Of a stretch of DNA of 64,000 nucleotides, positions 9,394 through 17,551 are shown one piece after another. The stretch is from the NCBI GenBank assembly GCA_012517315.1, contig JAAYVE010000019.1, positions 1-64,000 of the forward strand, written 5' to 3'. Position numbers and translations under genes: made by a program. The notes beneath the pieces are model-generated. The model was not told the origin of the DNA. It saw only the letters and a program-made list of their open reading frames with translations, and searched no databases. Positions within the stretch are counted from its first letter, which is position 1; each line of letters starts with the position of its first letter. This DNA is from Deltaproteobacteria bacterium. Its GTDB lineage: Bacteria; Desulfobacterota; Syntrophobacteria; Syntrophobacterales; Syntrophobacteraceae.

Positions 9394-9840
9394 ATGGCAT
9401 TTCGCTTTCGATTCAAGTCGCTCTTGCAAAAGCGCGAATATACCCTAAGGGAGGCGCAAATCGCTTTTGCAGCAGCGCGCGGCTATTGTGAAGAAGTGAA
9501 ACGACGCCTCTCCTTCGTGAGGCAGACTTACGAGCGCTCCTGGCAGGAATTGCAAGAGAAGCAACAAAGGGGCATAGAGGCGAGATACTTTCTTGAGCAT
9601 TTCCATTATCTCGAATCATTGGAACAGCAACTGCTCTCCCTGGAGAGGAAGCTGAACGAGGCCCGGATGGAAATGGAAAAACGCCAGTCCGCCATGCTGC
9701 AACGAGACAGAGAAGTCAAGATCATGGAGGAACTCAGGGATAGGGAAAGGCAGATGCACAGCACCACAACTCTCAAAAGGGAGCATAAGCATATGGACGA
9801 GATTGCCGTCTTCAAGCACTGCCGCTCCCGTTCCCTCTAA
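9394..9840 (+). CDS. fliJ: Flagellar export chaperone FliJ
   Basis: 148 residues, almost wholly charged antiparallel coiled coil, with M-A-F-R-F-R-F-K-S-L-L at the N-terminus as in FliJ proteins. FliJ acts as the stalk of the FliI ring and escorts chaperones. The ATG at 9394 begins nine bases after the fliI stop. Assignment rests on the coiled-coil pattern and position after fliI. Confidence 0.9.
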   Translation: MAFRFRFKSLLQKREYTLREAQIAFAAARGYCEEVKRRLSFVRQTYERSWQELQEKQQRGIEARYFLEHFHYLESLEQQLLSLERKLNEARMEMEKRQSAMLQRDREVKIMEELRDRERQMHSTTTLKREHKHMDEIAVFKHCRSRSL

Positions 9841-9855
9841 ATGGAGATACGCGCC

Positions 9856-10488
9856 ATGTTTAAAAGATTCCATAGAAACCGGGCCAAGTTCTTCTTTCTT
9901 CTGATCCCGTTGGCAATCGTTGCGAAGATCCTCTTCTCCGTCATTCCCCTGCTTTCCGAGAGGCCTGTTGAGTTTTCTCCCCCGGTGGTGCTCGCCGGCG
10001 ATCAAAAGGCGCAACCTCCTGCCGATGCACTCGCCAAAGCGGGCAATGTACCGGCAACTCCTGCCATCCCACAGGTTGGAGCCGTAAGAGATGTCTCTGC
10101 CCAAAAGCCCGCTGAAACCTTCGCTTTCATTCAACAGAAAGAGGCGGAATTGAAGCGCAAAGAGGAGGATCTCCGGGCGAAGGAGGAGACCTTGTCGCGA
10201 ATGGAGAAAGAGGTTGAACAAAAACTCAAGGAACTCATGGCCATTCAGAAAGAGATCCAGGCATACCGGACGGAACGGGAAGAAAACCAAAACGGGAAGG
10301 TCCGTTCACTGGCCAAGATATATGGAACCATGAAGCCGAAGGAGGCTGCAAAACTCCTGGACAATCTCGACGAAAAACTCGTCATGAACATCATCGCCAC
10401 CATGAACTCCGACGAAGCGGCAGGTATTCTCTCCAACATGGACGTGAAGAAGGCGGCCAAAATTTCCGAGGCCCTCACAGCCCGTTAG
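9856..10488 (+). CDS. motE: MotE-like flagellar protein with MgtE-type N domain
   Basis: About 210 residues: an N-terminal membrane anchor (about 10-35), a Pro/Ala-rich stretch, a coiled coil (about 75-135) and a C-terminal MgtE-type helical domain with A-K-I-Y-G-T-M-K-P-K-E-A-A-K-L-L. In several proteobacteria such proteins (MotE) chaperone the periplasmic stator factor MotC, and genes of this type often follow fliJ. The ATG at 9856 is preferred over 9841 because GGAG lies suitably upstream. The family call is firm; the exact role here is inferred. Confidence 0.8.
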   Translation: MFKRFHRNRAKFFFLLIPLAIVAKILFSVIPLLSERPVEFSPPVVLAGDQKAQPPADALAKAGNVPATPAIPQVGAVRDVSAQKPAETFAFIQQKEAELKRKEEDLRAKEETLSRMEKEVEQKLKELMAIQKEIQAYRTEREENQNGKVRSLAKIYGTMKPKEAAKLLDNLDEKLVMNIIATMNSDEAAGILSNMDVKKAAKISEALTAR

Positions 10489-10667
10489 ACTCTGGTCTCC
10501 GTCTTCGCTGTCCGCGCCAAAAGTTGTTGATTAGCTGAGCGAAATGATGGAATCTAGGATTCATTCATTCCGGCATCTCCTCCACTGAGGTCGAGAACTG
10601 GAATTGACGGGAGTCCATTCTGTACAGAGGCGGTTCAACGACAGCGTTTCATGCCTTGGGGGACAAG

Positions 10668-12038
10668 ATGGACCGGGTCCTGATTCTTGAAAACGACCAA
10701 GATTGGCAGGGGATTCTCTCCAAAGCCCTTTCCGACAGACTGCAGGTGCATTTCTGGTCTGGTGGCCGTGACCTCCCGGAACGACTGCGGAAAGAGGTTT
10801 TTGAGGTCATCATTCTGGACATCCGGCCAGACCAATTAGCCCGAAACGACTTCCTCAAGACGGTGAAATCCAGGGCTGCGGTCACGCCCATCATCGTCAC
10901 AAGCCAAACGGGGGAACCGGAACTTGTCGTCAAGGCGATAAGAGATGGTGCTTTCGATTTTGTCCCAAAACCCTACACGCCGGAAAAAATCAGGTTGACT
11001 GTCGCCCATGCCCTCGAAAACCGCAGCATGAAGAACGAAATCGATTACCTGCGGCGTGAACAAGACATCATCTACGACTGGAACCGCATTGTGGCCGACA
11101 GTCCCGCCATGAAGAAAGTCATCGCGACGGTCAAGAAGCTGGCCAACACCGATTCGACCCTTCTCATGACAGGGGAGACAGGGACAGGAAAGAGTTTTCT
11201 GTCGGGAACCATCCATTTCAACAGTCACCGCAAGCAGAAGCCTTTCATTAAAGTGAACTGCGCCAACATTCCCGAGACACTTCTTGAAAGTGAATTGTTC
11301 GGGCATGAAAGAGGCGCTTTCACTGATGCCAAGAAAATGCGAGTGGGTCGGTTCGAACAGGCAAACGGGGGAACGGTGTTTCTGGACGAAATCGGAGAAC
11401 TGAGTTTGCCGCTTCAGGCCAAGCTCCTCAGAGTCCTTGAAGAACGCTGCTTCGAGAGACTCGGAGGAAATCAGACCATCTATTCCGACATCCGCATCAT
11501 TGCGGCAACCAATCGCAACGTGGAGGAGATGGTGGCCAGGGGCACCCTCCGCGAAGACCTTTACTACCGCATCAACGTCATCCGGGTGCACCTGCCACCG
11601 CTTCGGGAACGCCCTCAATGCTTCGACCGGATCGCGGAATATCTCCTCGTAAAAAACTGCAGGAACATCAAGAAGTACATCAAGGGATTTTCCCCCGGCG
11701 CCTTGAAACTCCTCAAACAGTACAACTGGCCGGGAAACATCCGGCAGCTTTCCAACACCATCGAACGGGCGGTTCTGCTGGAAGAAACACAAGTGATCCA
11801 GGAAGAGAGCATCTCCCTTCCCCACCCCATCCCCGTTCGTGAGGAAACTGTTCAGGAACCCATTCCCCGGACTCAGGACCTGAAAAAGAACGAAAGAGAC
11901 CTCATTCTCACCGCCCTCGAAAAAAGTCTCTGGATTCAGAAAGATGCCGCCGATCTCCTGGGGATCACGCCAAGAGCCCTCAACTACAAGATCAAGAAGT
12001 TCGGCATCAGTCATCACCGCTGGCGTAAGAACAAGTGA
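10668..12038 (+). CDS. Sigma-54-dependent response regulator, NtrC family, with GAFTDA loop
   Basis: 456 residues: an intact receiver (Asp51 in I-I-L-D-I-R-P, Lys101), an AAA+ domain and a C-terminal Fis-type helix-turn-helix ([16 protein letters not shown]). Walker A GETGTGKS is at 169-176 and Walker B F-L-D-E-I near 239. The sigma-54 contact loop reads GAFTDA (216-221) instead of GAFTGA. The ATG at 10668 follows GGGGGA closely. It stands between the flgB operon and a sigma-54-driven riboswitch gene, so it may activate either. No kinase gene is adjacent on the same strand. Confidence 0.9.
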   Translation: MDRVLILENDQDWQGILSKALSDRLQVHFWSGGRDLPERLRKEVFEVIILDIRPDQLARNDFLKTVKSRAAVTPIIVTSQTGEPELVVKAIRDGAFDFVPKPYTPEKIRLTVAHALENRSMKNEIDYLRREQDIIYDWNRIVADSPAMKKVIATVKKLANTDSTLLMTGETGTGKSFLSGTIHFNSHRKQKPFIKVNCANIPETLLESELFGHERGAFTDAKKMRVGRFEQANGGTVFLDEIGELSLPLQAKLLRVLEERCFERLGGNQTIYSDIRIIAATNRNVEEMVARGTLREDLYYRINVIRVHLPPLRERPQCFDRIAEYLLVKNCRNIKKYIKGFSPGALKLLKQYNWPGNIRQLSNTIERAVLLEETQVIQEESISLPHPIPVREETVQEPIPRTQDLKKNERDLILTALEKSLWIQKDAADLLGITPRALNYKIKKFGISHHRWRKNK

Positions 12039-12482
12039 CCGGTCACCCCCCTGAATTCATCTCATGCCATGCCTGCACCCGATTCGAATCGGCGAACCTC
12101 AGAGGAACACAAAAAACCGTCTACCTCCCTCCCTGAGTGCCTGAACGAACTTTGGCAACGATGCAGCCGCGCCAAGAGACTGTTATTCTGTCGCCCTCTC
12201 TCGGCCGACGAGGCATTTCTTTCCGCAATGCGCATGCCTTTGCCCCATTTTCATGCCAATCAGCAATTCAGTTGGCGATAAAATACGATTGCGAAATTCC
12301 ACTTCCACCCCGGTAACCTTTTCCTACTCCGCCACACCAACGCGCAAAAGAATAAGCGTTCTCCCTTTGCGCGTTTTGCCCGCCGCACCTACACGATCCT
12401 AGGCAGGAATTTCTCTCCGGTTCCTTGGCCGCATCTTTCGCCACACATCTGTAAAGCCAATCTCGAAAAGGACTTACATGTA
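12039..12482. other. Non-coding stretch after the second activator gene
   Basis: No convincing gene was found. A 70-codon open frame from 12069 has no ribosome site and no recognisable protein. The stretch holds a 9-bp inverted repeat at 12340-12374 and ends at the sigma-54 promoter of the riboswitch gene. Binding sites for the activator would be expected here. Confidence 0.5.
12340..12374 (+). terminator. Hairpin followed by short T-run, possible terminator
   Basis: ACGCGCAAA at 12340-12348 pairs with TTTGCGCGT at 12366-12374 (9 bp, 17-base loop), followed by TTT. It could end the activator transcript. The long loop and short T-run make it weak. Confidence 0.35.
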
Positions 12483-12498
12483 CGGCACGCAATTTGCT
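12483..12498 (+). promoter_or_regulatory. Sigma-54 promoter upstream of the cyclic di-GMP riboswitch
   Basis: CGGCACGCAATTTGCT matches TGGCACG-N4-TTGCT in all but the first base, with GG and GC ten bases apart. It is the closest match to consensus in the window. Transcription would start near 12509, about 175 bases before the aptamer. Confidence 0.8.
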
Positions 12499-12682
12499 TA
12501 GAAGTCAAGTGCTCGCTGGATGTCACCGGGAAGAAGCGTTCTAGCGAGTCGCTGATCAGGGGCAGAAAGTGTTTGCCACCTGGGACAAGTTCCTGAGAAA
12601 ACTCATGAAAAAGTCATAGAAGAGGCATCCATGGCAAGGCCCGGACCTCCCTTCAAGAGGCCGGGGAAAGTGTAATTCAAAA

Positions 12683-12778
12683 CCGACCGAAAAGGGCAGA
12701 CCATTCGAAAGGGTGGGACGCAAAGCCACTGGCCTAAGTTCCGGGAAACCGGAATACGGTCGCAGGGTTGCCGGCCGG
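12683..12778 (+). promoter_or_regulatory. Cyclic di-GMP class I riboswitch (GEMM-I) aptamer
   Basis: The sequence carries the conserved GEMM-I parts in order. The first arm C-C-A-T-T-C / G-G-G-T-G-G is capped by a GAAA tetraloop (12711-12726 region). Then come GGACGCAAAGCC, the tetraloop receptor G-G-C-C-T-A-A, a second hairpin CCGG-GAAA-CCGG, and the 3' part G-C-A-G-G-G-T-T-G-C-C. Closing stem P1 is CCGACCG (12683-12689) with CGGCCGG (12772-12778), six of seven pairs. Cyclic di-GMP binding should stabilise P1. It lies 62 bases upstream of the secreted-protein gene. Confidence 0.92.
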
Positions 12779-12840
12779 AGAAAGCTCGAGTAGCTCGCCT
12801 CCAGCTGGACTGCTTTGCAGGTCAAACTGGAGGTGTTCCA
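12779..12840 (+). promoter_or_regulatory. Riboswitch expression platform hiding the Shine-Dalgarno
   Basis: CCTCCAG (12798-12804) pairs perfectly with CTGGAGG (12827-12833), which contains the GGAGG ribosome site seven bases before the ATG. The same left arm, extended to 12799-12808, can instead pair with 12771-12780, the 3' strand of aptamer stem P1, at nine of ten positions. The two folds exclude each other. Ligand-bound P1 would free the arm to cover the ribosome site, an OFF switch acting on translation. No T-run follows, so a transcription terminator is unlikely. Confidence 0.7.
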
Positions 12841-15036
12841 ATGATGATTCTTTCCCGTGTATTCCGTCAATCCAAGAAGGTCCGCATCTCTTCTCTCTTT
12901 CCCTTTCTTCTCTTTACAGGATTGCTGCTCTGCTTGTTCAACGGCCATCCGGCCCGGGCGGCCCAGGTGACATTCGCCTGGGATCCCAGCCCCAGCCCCG
13001 TTGCCGGCTACAAACTTTACTACGGCACAACGAACGGCAGCTACACCAACAGCTCCGATGCACAGGCCAATACCACACACGCACTGGATCTGACGGCACC
13101 CACCTACTATGTTGTTGCCAAAGCATACGATAGCGCCGGGAACGAAAGCCCCCCCTCCAACCAGGTCGTTGCACATGCCATGACCGCGTCAGCGGGGTTG
13201 GGAGGGAGCATCAGCCAAAGTGGAACCACATACGCAAGCGAGGGGAGCACCAGGACTTACACCATCACGCCGAGCGGCGGTTATCAAATCGCAGGGGTCA
13301 CAGTGGATGGCGCATCGGTGGGAGCCGTGTCTTCCTATACATTTTCGAACATCACCGGTCCCCACACCATTTCAGCCACTTTCGTGGCCATCCCCACGGT
13401 TTTCACCATCACGGCAAGCGCCGGCCCAAATGGGTCCATTTCTCCATTAGGATCAGTAAACGTCACGGCTGGGACAAACCAGACTTTCACCATCACACCC
13501 AACTCCGGCTACAAGATCGCCTCTCTCACCGTGGACGGCACCACCGTGGCCGCAACCAACTCCTACACCTTCTCAAACGTGACCGCTGCACACTCCATCT
13601 CCGCTACATTCGCCCCCATCACCTACACCATCTCCAGCTCCGCCGGCCCCAACGGCTCCATCTCACCCTCGGGCAGCGTCACTGTCAACCACGGCGCCAG
13701 CCAGTCCTTCACCATCACACCCAACTCCGGCTACAAGATCGCCTCTCTCACCGTGGACGGCACCACCGTGGCCGCAACCAACTCCTACACCTTCTCAAAC
13801 GTGACCGCTGCACACTCCATCTCCGCTACATTCGCTCTCTCCAACCAGCCTCCAGTCGCCAAGGCCGGGCCAGACCAGACAGTCGTGGAAGGAGCCGAAG
13901 TGAAGCTCGTGGGTTCCAACTCGACGGATCCGGAAAACACGCCGCTGACTTATAGCTGGGTTCAGACCGGCGGCACTCAGGTGGTCCTCTCCAGCAGTAC
14001 AGCTGCAGACCCCACTTTCACGGCTCCCACAACAGGGTTGGACGGGACATCCCTCACCTTCAGGCTCACCGTAACCGATCCGGAAGGGCTGAAATCAGAG
14101 GATACCTGTATCATCAATGTCACTCACGTCAACCAGCCTCCAAAGGCCAACGCCGGACTGAGCCAAACAGTTCGGGAAGGGGTTCTCGTCACGCTCGATG
14201 GGATCGAGTCCACTGACCCCGATGACGGAATTGCTTCCTACTCGTGGACTCAAATTCTTGGCACACAGGTGGTTTTGAGCCAAGCTTCCGAGAGCAGTGT
14301 ATCCTTTGAGGCACCTTATGTAAGCAGCCAGGGTGAAGCCCTCACCTTTGAGCTGACCGTGATCGACCGGGGCGGCCTCAAGTCCACTGCCACCTGCATC
14401 GTGAACGTCACGGACAGCGCACCGCCCGTAGCCAGCGCAGGCAAAGACCAAGTCGTCTCTCAAGGCGAATCGGTGACTCTGGACGGCTCCGCATCGTACG
14501 ATCCCGACGGTGTCATCATGACCTATCAATGGGTCCAACTCAGCGGCCCCCCTGTCACCCTCGCCCTTGCCGACGGCACTGGAGTCCGGTTGTCTTTCAA
14601 CGCCCCCGATCTGGGCTACGAGGATGCCCGCCTGGAGTTCGCCCTCACGGTGACCGACGACACGGGCCTTCAGGCAGTGGATAACTGTTCTGTGTACGTG
14701 AAAGGGGATCAAGGTCCCGACCTGATGGGGGAGTGGGTGCGTGTGGCATACAATGGTTCAATTCTGAGTGCAGATTTCAAGATCACCAACTCTGGAAACA
14801 CATCCAGCGCCCGGTTCATCGCGAGTTTCTACCTCTCTGAGGATGGAAGCACGCCGAGGACTCTCATCAAGAGGCTGAGGATCGGTTCCCTTGCAGCGGC
14901 TCATAGTGTGGACGTTTCGGTAAAATACATCGCCAGGGGAATCTCCAAGAAATATCTTCTGGCCATCGTGGACTTTGCAGATGCTATCGTGGAATCCAAG
15001 GAGGACAACAACACGGTTCCGGTGGTGATTCCATAG
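12841..15036 (+). CDS. Secreted multi-domain repeat protein (FN3, bacterial repeats, PKD/Ig-like, CARDB) under cyclic di-GMP control
   Basis: 731 residues. A signal peptide (about 1-40, cut after A-R-A) precedes a fibronectin III-like domain (about 41-113). Three InlB-type bacterial repeats follow (about 114-330; second and third nearly identical), then three PKD/Ig-like domains (about 335-625) with D-Q-T-V or D-Q-V-V starts, then a C-terminal CARDB-type domain. There is no membrane anchor, lipobox or sortase motif, so it is probably secreted or loosely surface-bound, perhaps an adhesin or matrix protein. No enzyme domain is seen. Translation is predicted to fall when cyclic di-GMP is high. 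Confidence 0.88.
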   Translation: MMILSRVFRQSKKVRISSLFPFLLFTGLLLCLFNGHPARAAQVTFAWDPSPSPVAGYKLYYGTTNGSYTNSSDAQANTTHALDLTAPTYYVVAKAYDSAGNESPPSNQVVAHAMTASAGLGGSISQSGTTYASEGSTRTYTITPSGGYQIAGVTVDGASVGAVSSYTFSNITGPHTISATFVAIPTVFTITASAGPNGSISPLGSVNVTAGTNQTFTITPNSGYKIASLTVDGTTVAATNSYTFSNVTAAHSISATFAPITYTISSSAGPNGSISPSGSVTVNHGASQSFTITPNSGYKIASLTVDGTTVAATNSYTFSNVTAAHSISATFALSNQPPVAKAGPDQTVVEGAEVKLVGSNSTDPENTPLTYSWVQTGGTQVVLSSSTAADPTFTAPTTGLDGTSLTFRLTVTDPEGLKSEDTCIINVTHVNQPPKANAGLSQTVREGVLVTLDGIESTDPDDGIASYSWTQILGTQVVLSQASESSVSFEAPYVSSQGEALTFELTVIDRGGLKSTATCIVNVTDSAPPVASAGKDQVVSQGESVTLDGSASYDPDGVIMTYQWVQLSGPPVTLALADGTGVRLSFNAPDLGYEDARLEFALTVTDDTGLQAVDNCSVYVKGDQGPDLMGEWVRVAYNGSILSADFKITNSGNTSSARFIASFYLSEDGSTPRTLIKRLRIGSLAAAHSVDVSVKYIARGISKKYLLAIVDFADAIVESKEDNNTVPVVIP
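13486..13613 (+). repeat. Exact 128-base direct repeat, copy 1
   Basis: Identical base for base to 13708-13835, 222 bases downstream and in the same frame. It encodes the core of one bacterial repeat domain (from residue 216). The identity at synonymous sites points to recent duplication or gene conversion. Confidence 0.95.
13708..13835 (+). repeat. Exact 128-base direct repeat, copy 2
   Basis: Second copy of the 13486-13613 repeat, encoding the same domain core from residue 290. A diverged third copy lies upstream around 13255-13390. Confidence 0.95.
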
Positions 15037-15067
15037 CCTGGAACCGGCGAGGCCATGCAGACGACAG

Positions 15068-15103
15068 AAGGGGCGGGCTCCTTAGGGGAGCCCGCCCCTT
15101 TCT
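15068..15103. terminator. Strong bidirectional Rho-independent terminator
   Basis: A 14-bp perfect stem (15068-15081 with 15087-15100), GC-rich with AA/TT ends and a five-base loop, followed by TCT. It lies between the convergent secreted-protein gene and the histidine kinase gene and can serve both. Confidence 0.9.
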
Positions 15104-15178
15104 CGTTTCTCCCGGGGGCTTTTCCAGGGATGTGCGGCATCCTGCCACATACCTATCGATGGAGGTTTCGCGAAGTCA

Positions 15179-17431
15179 TCAAGAAAGAATGCGTTCCCTG
15201 CGATGGGGAAGAGTGATCCTTAAGATGAGGCGGTCCGGTTCTTCCCGCACCAGGTCGATCAACCCCTGGTGCTTGTGAATGATCATCTTGGCCAGAGGCA
15301 AATCCAACACATCACTGCGTTCCAGTCGGCTGGTGAAGGGGTAGAAAAAATGCTCGATCTCATCATCGGAAACCCTTGTGCCCCGCACGGTCATCTCAAG
15401 ATGCACCACATGGTCGCCAGGGTACGTGGTTACCTCTACTTTTCTTCCTTGGGGACAGATATCGGCGAGAGCGTAAAAGATCGTCCGCAATAAAGCCCGA
15501 AAAAGCTCCTTGTCGAGGGGTACCAAGGGCAGATTTGCGGAGAGATTCATTTCCAAACTGACGGACCGCTCCCGAAAGACCACATCCTGATCCTCCAGGA
15601 CCTGAATGAGCAGTTCATTGAGAGAGGAGGTTTCCGGAAGGATATGGAAAGGCTTGAGGTAGGCCAGGGTCTTCTCAAGGATTTTTTCCAGGCGCCCGAT
15701 CTCATGGACGATGATTTTCACCTTTTCGCGATTGACGTCTTCCTCGGCCAGGGCATCCAGAACGCGCCTGGCAAAACCTCCCGCGGCCACCAGAGGGTTT
15801 CGGATTTCATGGGCCAGCCTGGCGGAGATCTCGCTGAGAGTTTTCAGTTCCTCCGTCTGGATGATCTGCTGCTGCAGGTGGTGCCTGTCCGTGACGTTGA
15901 CGAGAAATCCGTCAACGGTCTCCACATGGCCTTGTTCATCGAAGACAGGAAGTGCATGGTCCAGGACAATGACGAGCTTTCCGTCGGGTCGTGCGACACG
16001 GTATTCGGCTTTGAACTCACGCCCTTCGTGGAGGCAGCGGTCCATCAGGGGCCAAATAGACGGCCTGTCCTCAGGCCATACCTTTTCTTTCCAAAAAGAC
16101 TCATCGCCCAAGACTCTCTCCTGGGAAATGCCCAGCAGGTCTTCCACAAACTGGTTGACGAAGATGGTCTTTCCGCTTCCGAGAAGCCGATATACCACAA
16201 GAGGGACGTTTTCCACCAGGGTGCGGTATTTCTCTTCCGATTCCCGCAATGCGCGCGTACGCAAGTGAACCATGTATTCGAGGTTCACCGTGTAATCCTT
16301 GATTTTCTTTCTTGAATCTTCGAGGGATTGAAGCATCTCTTCCAAGGCTTCGGCGAGGACGCTCAATTCCCCGGATGGTTTGGCCTTTAGATGACGAACT
16401 TCCTGCCCCGAAGCAATGTCCCTCGCAAAACGGACCATTTCCCCGATGGGCTTGCTGAAGTATCTGCTAATGAAGTAAATAGCTCCGACGGAGAGAGCCA
16501 TTCCCAGAACGCCAACCCAGAGCATGAGCTTGCGATAGCGGTTGATGACGGAAAGGGTTTCCGTCCTTCTGGCGCAGAATTCCACCAGAGCGATGGTGTT
16601 GCCGCGGTAATCCCTGACAGATCGCACCAGGATGGAATAGGGTACACCGGAAATCTCTTCCGTCAGGAGTTCCGTTCCTTGCTGCAGGTAAACCTTTGCG
16701 TATATGGGGGCCGATCTCTCAATGGGCTCTGGAAAGGTGGTGGCAAGAGTAGTGAAGGTGTTGATGTTTTCATCGGGAATCAGGATGGTAAGCTCTACGC
16801 TGAATTGATTCTTGATTTCTTCCAGCAGAGGTCTGCCGAAGCTGAAGCCGATTTCCACAGTCCCTGTCAGTTGCCCCTCGTGAAACACCGGAGCGACCCC
16901 TCGAATCCCGTAGCCGGTGATGCCCTTCTCTATTCCAAACGTTTCTTTTCGCTGGCTGATGGCATCCAGTATGGTTTGCCGGTAATGAAGATCGTCCCCG
17001 AAAAGGTAGAGCATTTGCATCCGCACGAAATTCCGGGGGGGGATGGTGTGGAAATTGAACTGCCTGATTCCATAATGATTCCTCATGAAAATGAAAGCCG
17101 AGTAGCAGAGCTGCACGAGACGGTATCGGTCCTGCTGCGCGAGAGCTCCTGCCACCTCGGGATTGAGAGCGAAACTGGAGGCGAGGCTGACGGCCCACTG
17201 ACCCTGCAATGCAATGTTGTGATCCAGCGCCTGACTATACCCCTGAAGGCGCTCCCGTTCTTCCTGGCGAATGATCTCCCTCTGGCTGAGGATGCCCAAT
17301 TCCACGAGGGATGAAGTTCCAAGAAGGGCAAGGCAAAAAAAGGCAATGCTCAATCGGAAACGAAGCGGCATTTGAACGATGCGCTCAACAAGCCCCCCTT
17401 GCCTCTCCGATTGTTTCCGCTCTTCTTTCAT
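15179..17431 (-). CDS. Membrane sensor histidine kinase with degenerate ATP-binding domain
   Basis: About 750 residues: membrane helix (about 25-45), periplasmic double-Cache-type sensor (G-D-D-L and G-I-R-G-V-A-P-V-F motifs), second helix (about 320-345), HAMP, PAS (about 415-520) and a HisKA domain with intact H-box A-H-E-I-R-N-P-L (His541). The CA domain is present but lacks its key motifs: the N-box Asn is Tyr (T-I-F-Y-A-L), the G1 region reads V-R-G-T-R-V and the G2 region D-L-P-L-A. ATP binding is doubtful, so it may be a pseudokinase or act in a heterodimer. It lies downstream of gltX. The start is uncertain; a GTG at 17512 would add 27 residues. Confidence 0.85.
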   Translation of the reverse strand: MKEERKQSERQGGLVERIVQMPLRFRLSIAFFCLALLGTSSLVELGILSQREIIRQEERERLQGYSQALDHNIALQGQWAVSLASSFALNPEVAGALAQQDRYRLVQLCYSAFIFMRNHYGIRQFNFHTIPPRNFVRMQMLYLFGDDLHYRQTILDAISQRKETFGIEKGITGYGIRGVAPVFHEGQLTGTVEIGFSFGRPLLEEIKNQFSVELTILIPDENINTFTTLATTFPEPIERSAPIYAKVYLQQGTELLTEEISGVPYSILVRSVRDYRGNTIALVEFCARRTETLSVINRYRKLMLWVGVLGMALSVGAIYFISRYFSKPIGEMVRFARDIASGQEVRHLKAKPSGELSVLAEALEEMLQSLEDSRKKIKDYTVNLEYMVHLRTRALRESEEKYRTLVENVPLVVYRLLGSGKTIFVNQFVEDLLGISQERVLGDESFWKEKVWPEDRPSIWPLMDRCLHEGREFKAEYRVARPDGKLVIVLDHALPVFDEQGHVETVDGFLVNVTDRHHLQQQIIQTEELKTLSEISARLAHEIRNPLVAAGGFARRVLDALAEEDVNREKVKIIVHEIGRLEKILEKTLAYLKPFHILPETSSLNELLIQVLEDQDVVFRERSVSLEMNLSANLPLVPLDKELFRALLRTIFYALADICPQGRKVEVTTYPGDHVVHLEMTVRGTRVSDDEIEHFFYPFTSRLERSDVLDLPLAKMIIHKHQGLIDLVREEPDRLILRITLPHRRERILS

Positions 17432-17551
17432 CTTGCAAGCCCTGTATTTGCCTTGAATCACTTGCGCTTTGCCCGTTGCGAAACCAGTGATCTCCCTGAA
17501 ACGTTCATTCACAAGGATTGACGCCCGCCTCTCAATGCTTTGAAACGCAGT

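Noticed and set aside
12069-12281. 70-codon open frame after the second activator
   Set aside because: No ribosome site, no known motif and atypical composition. It lies in a regulatory gap.
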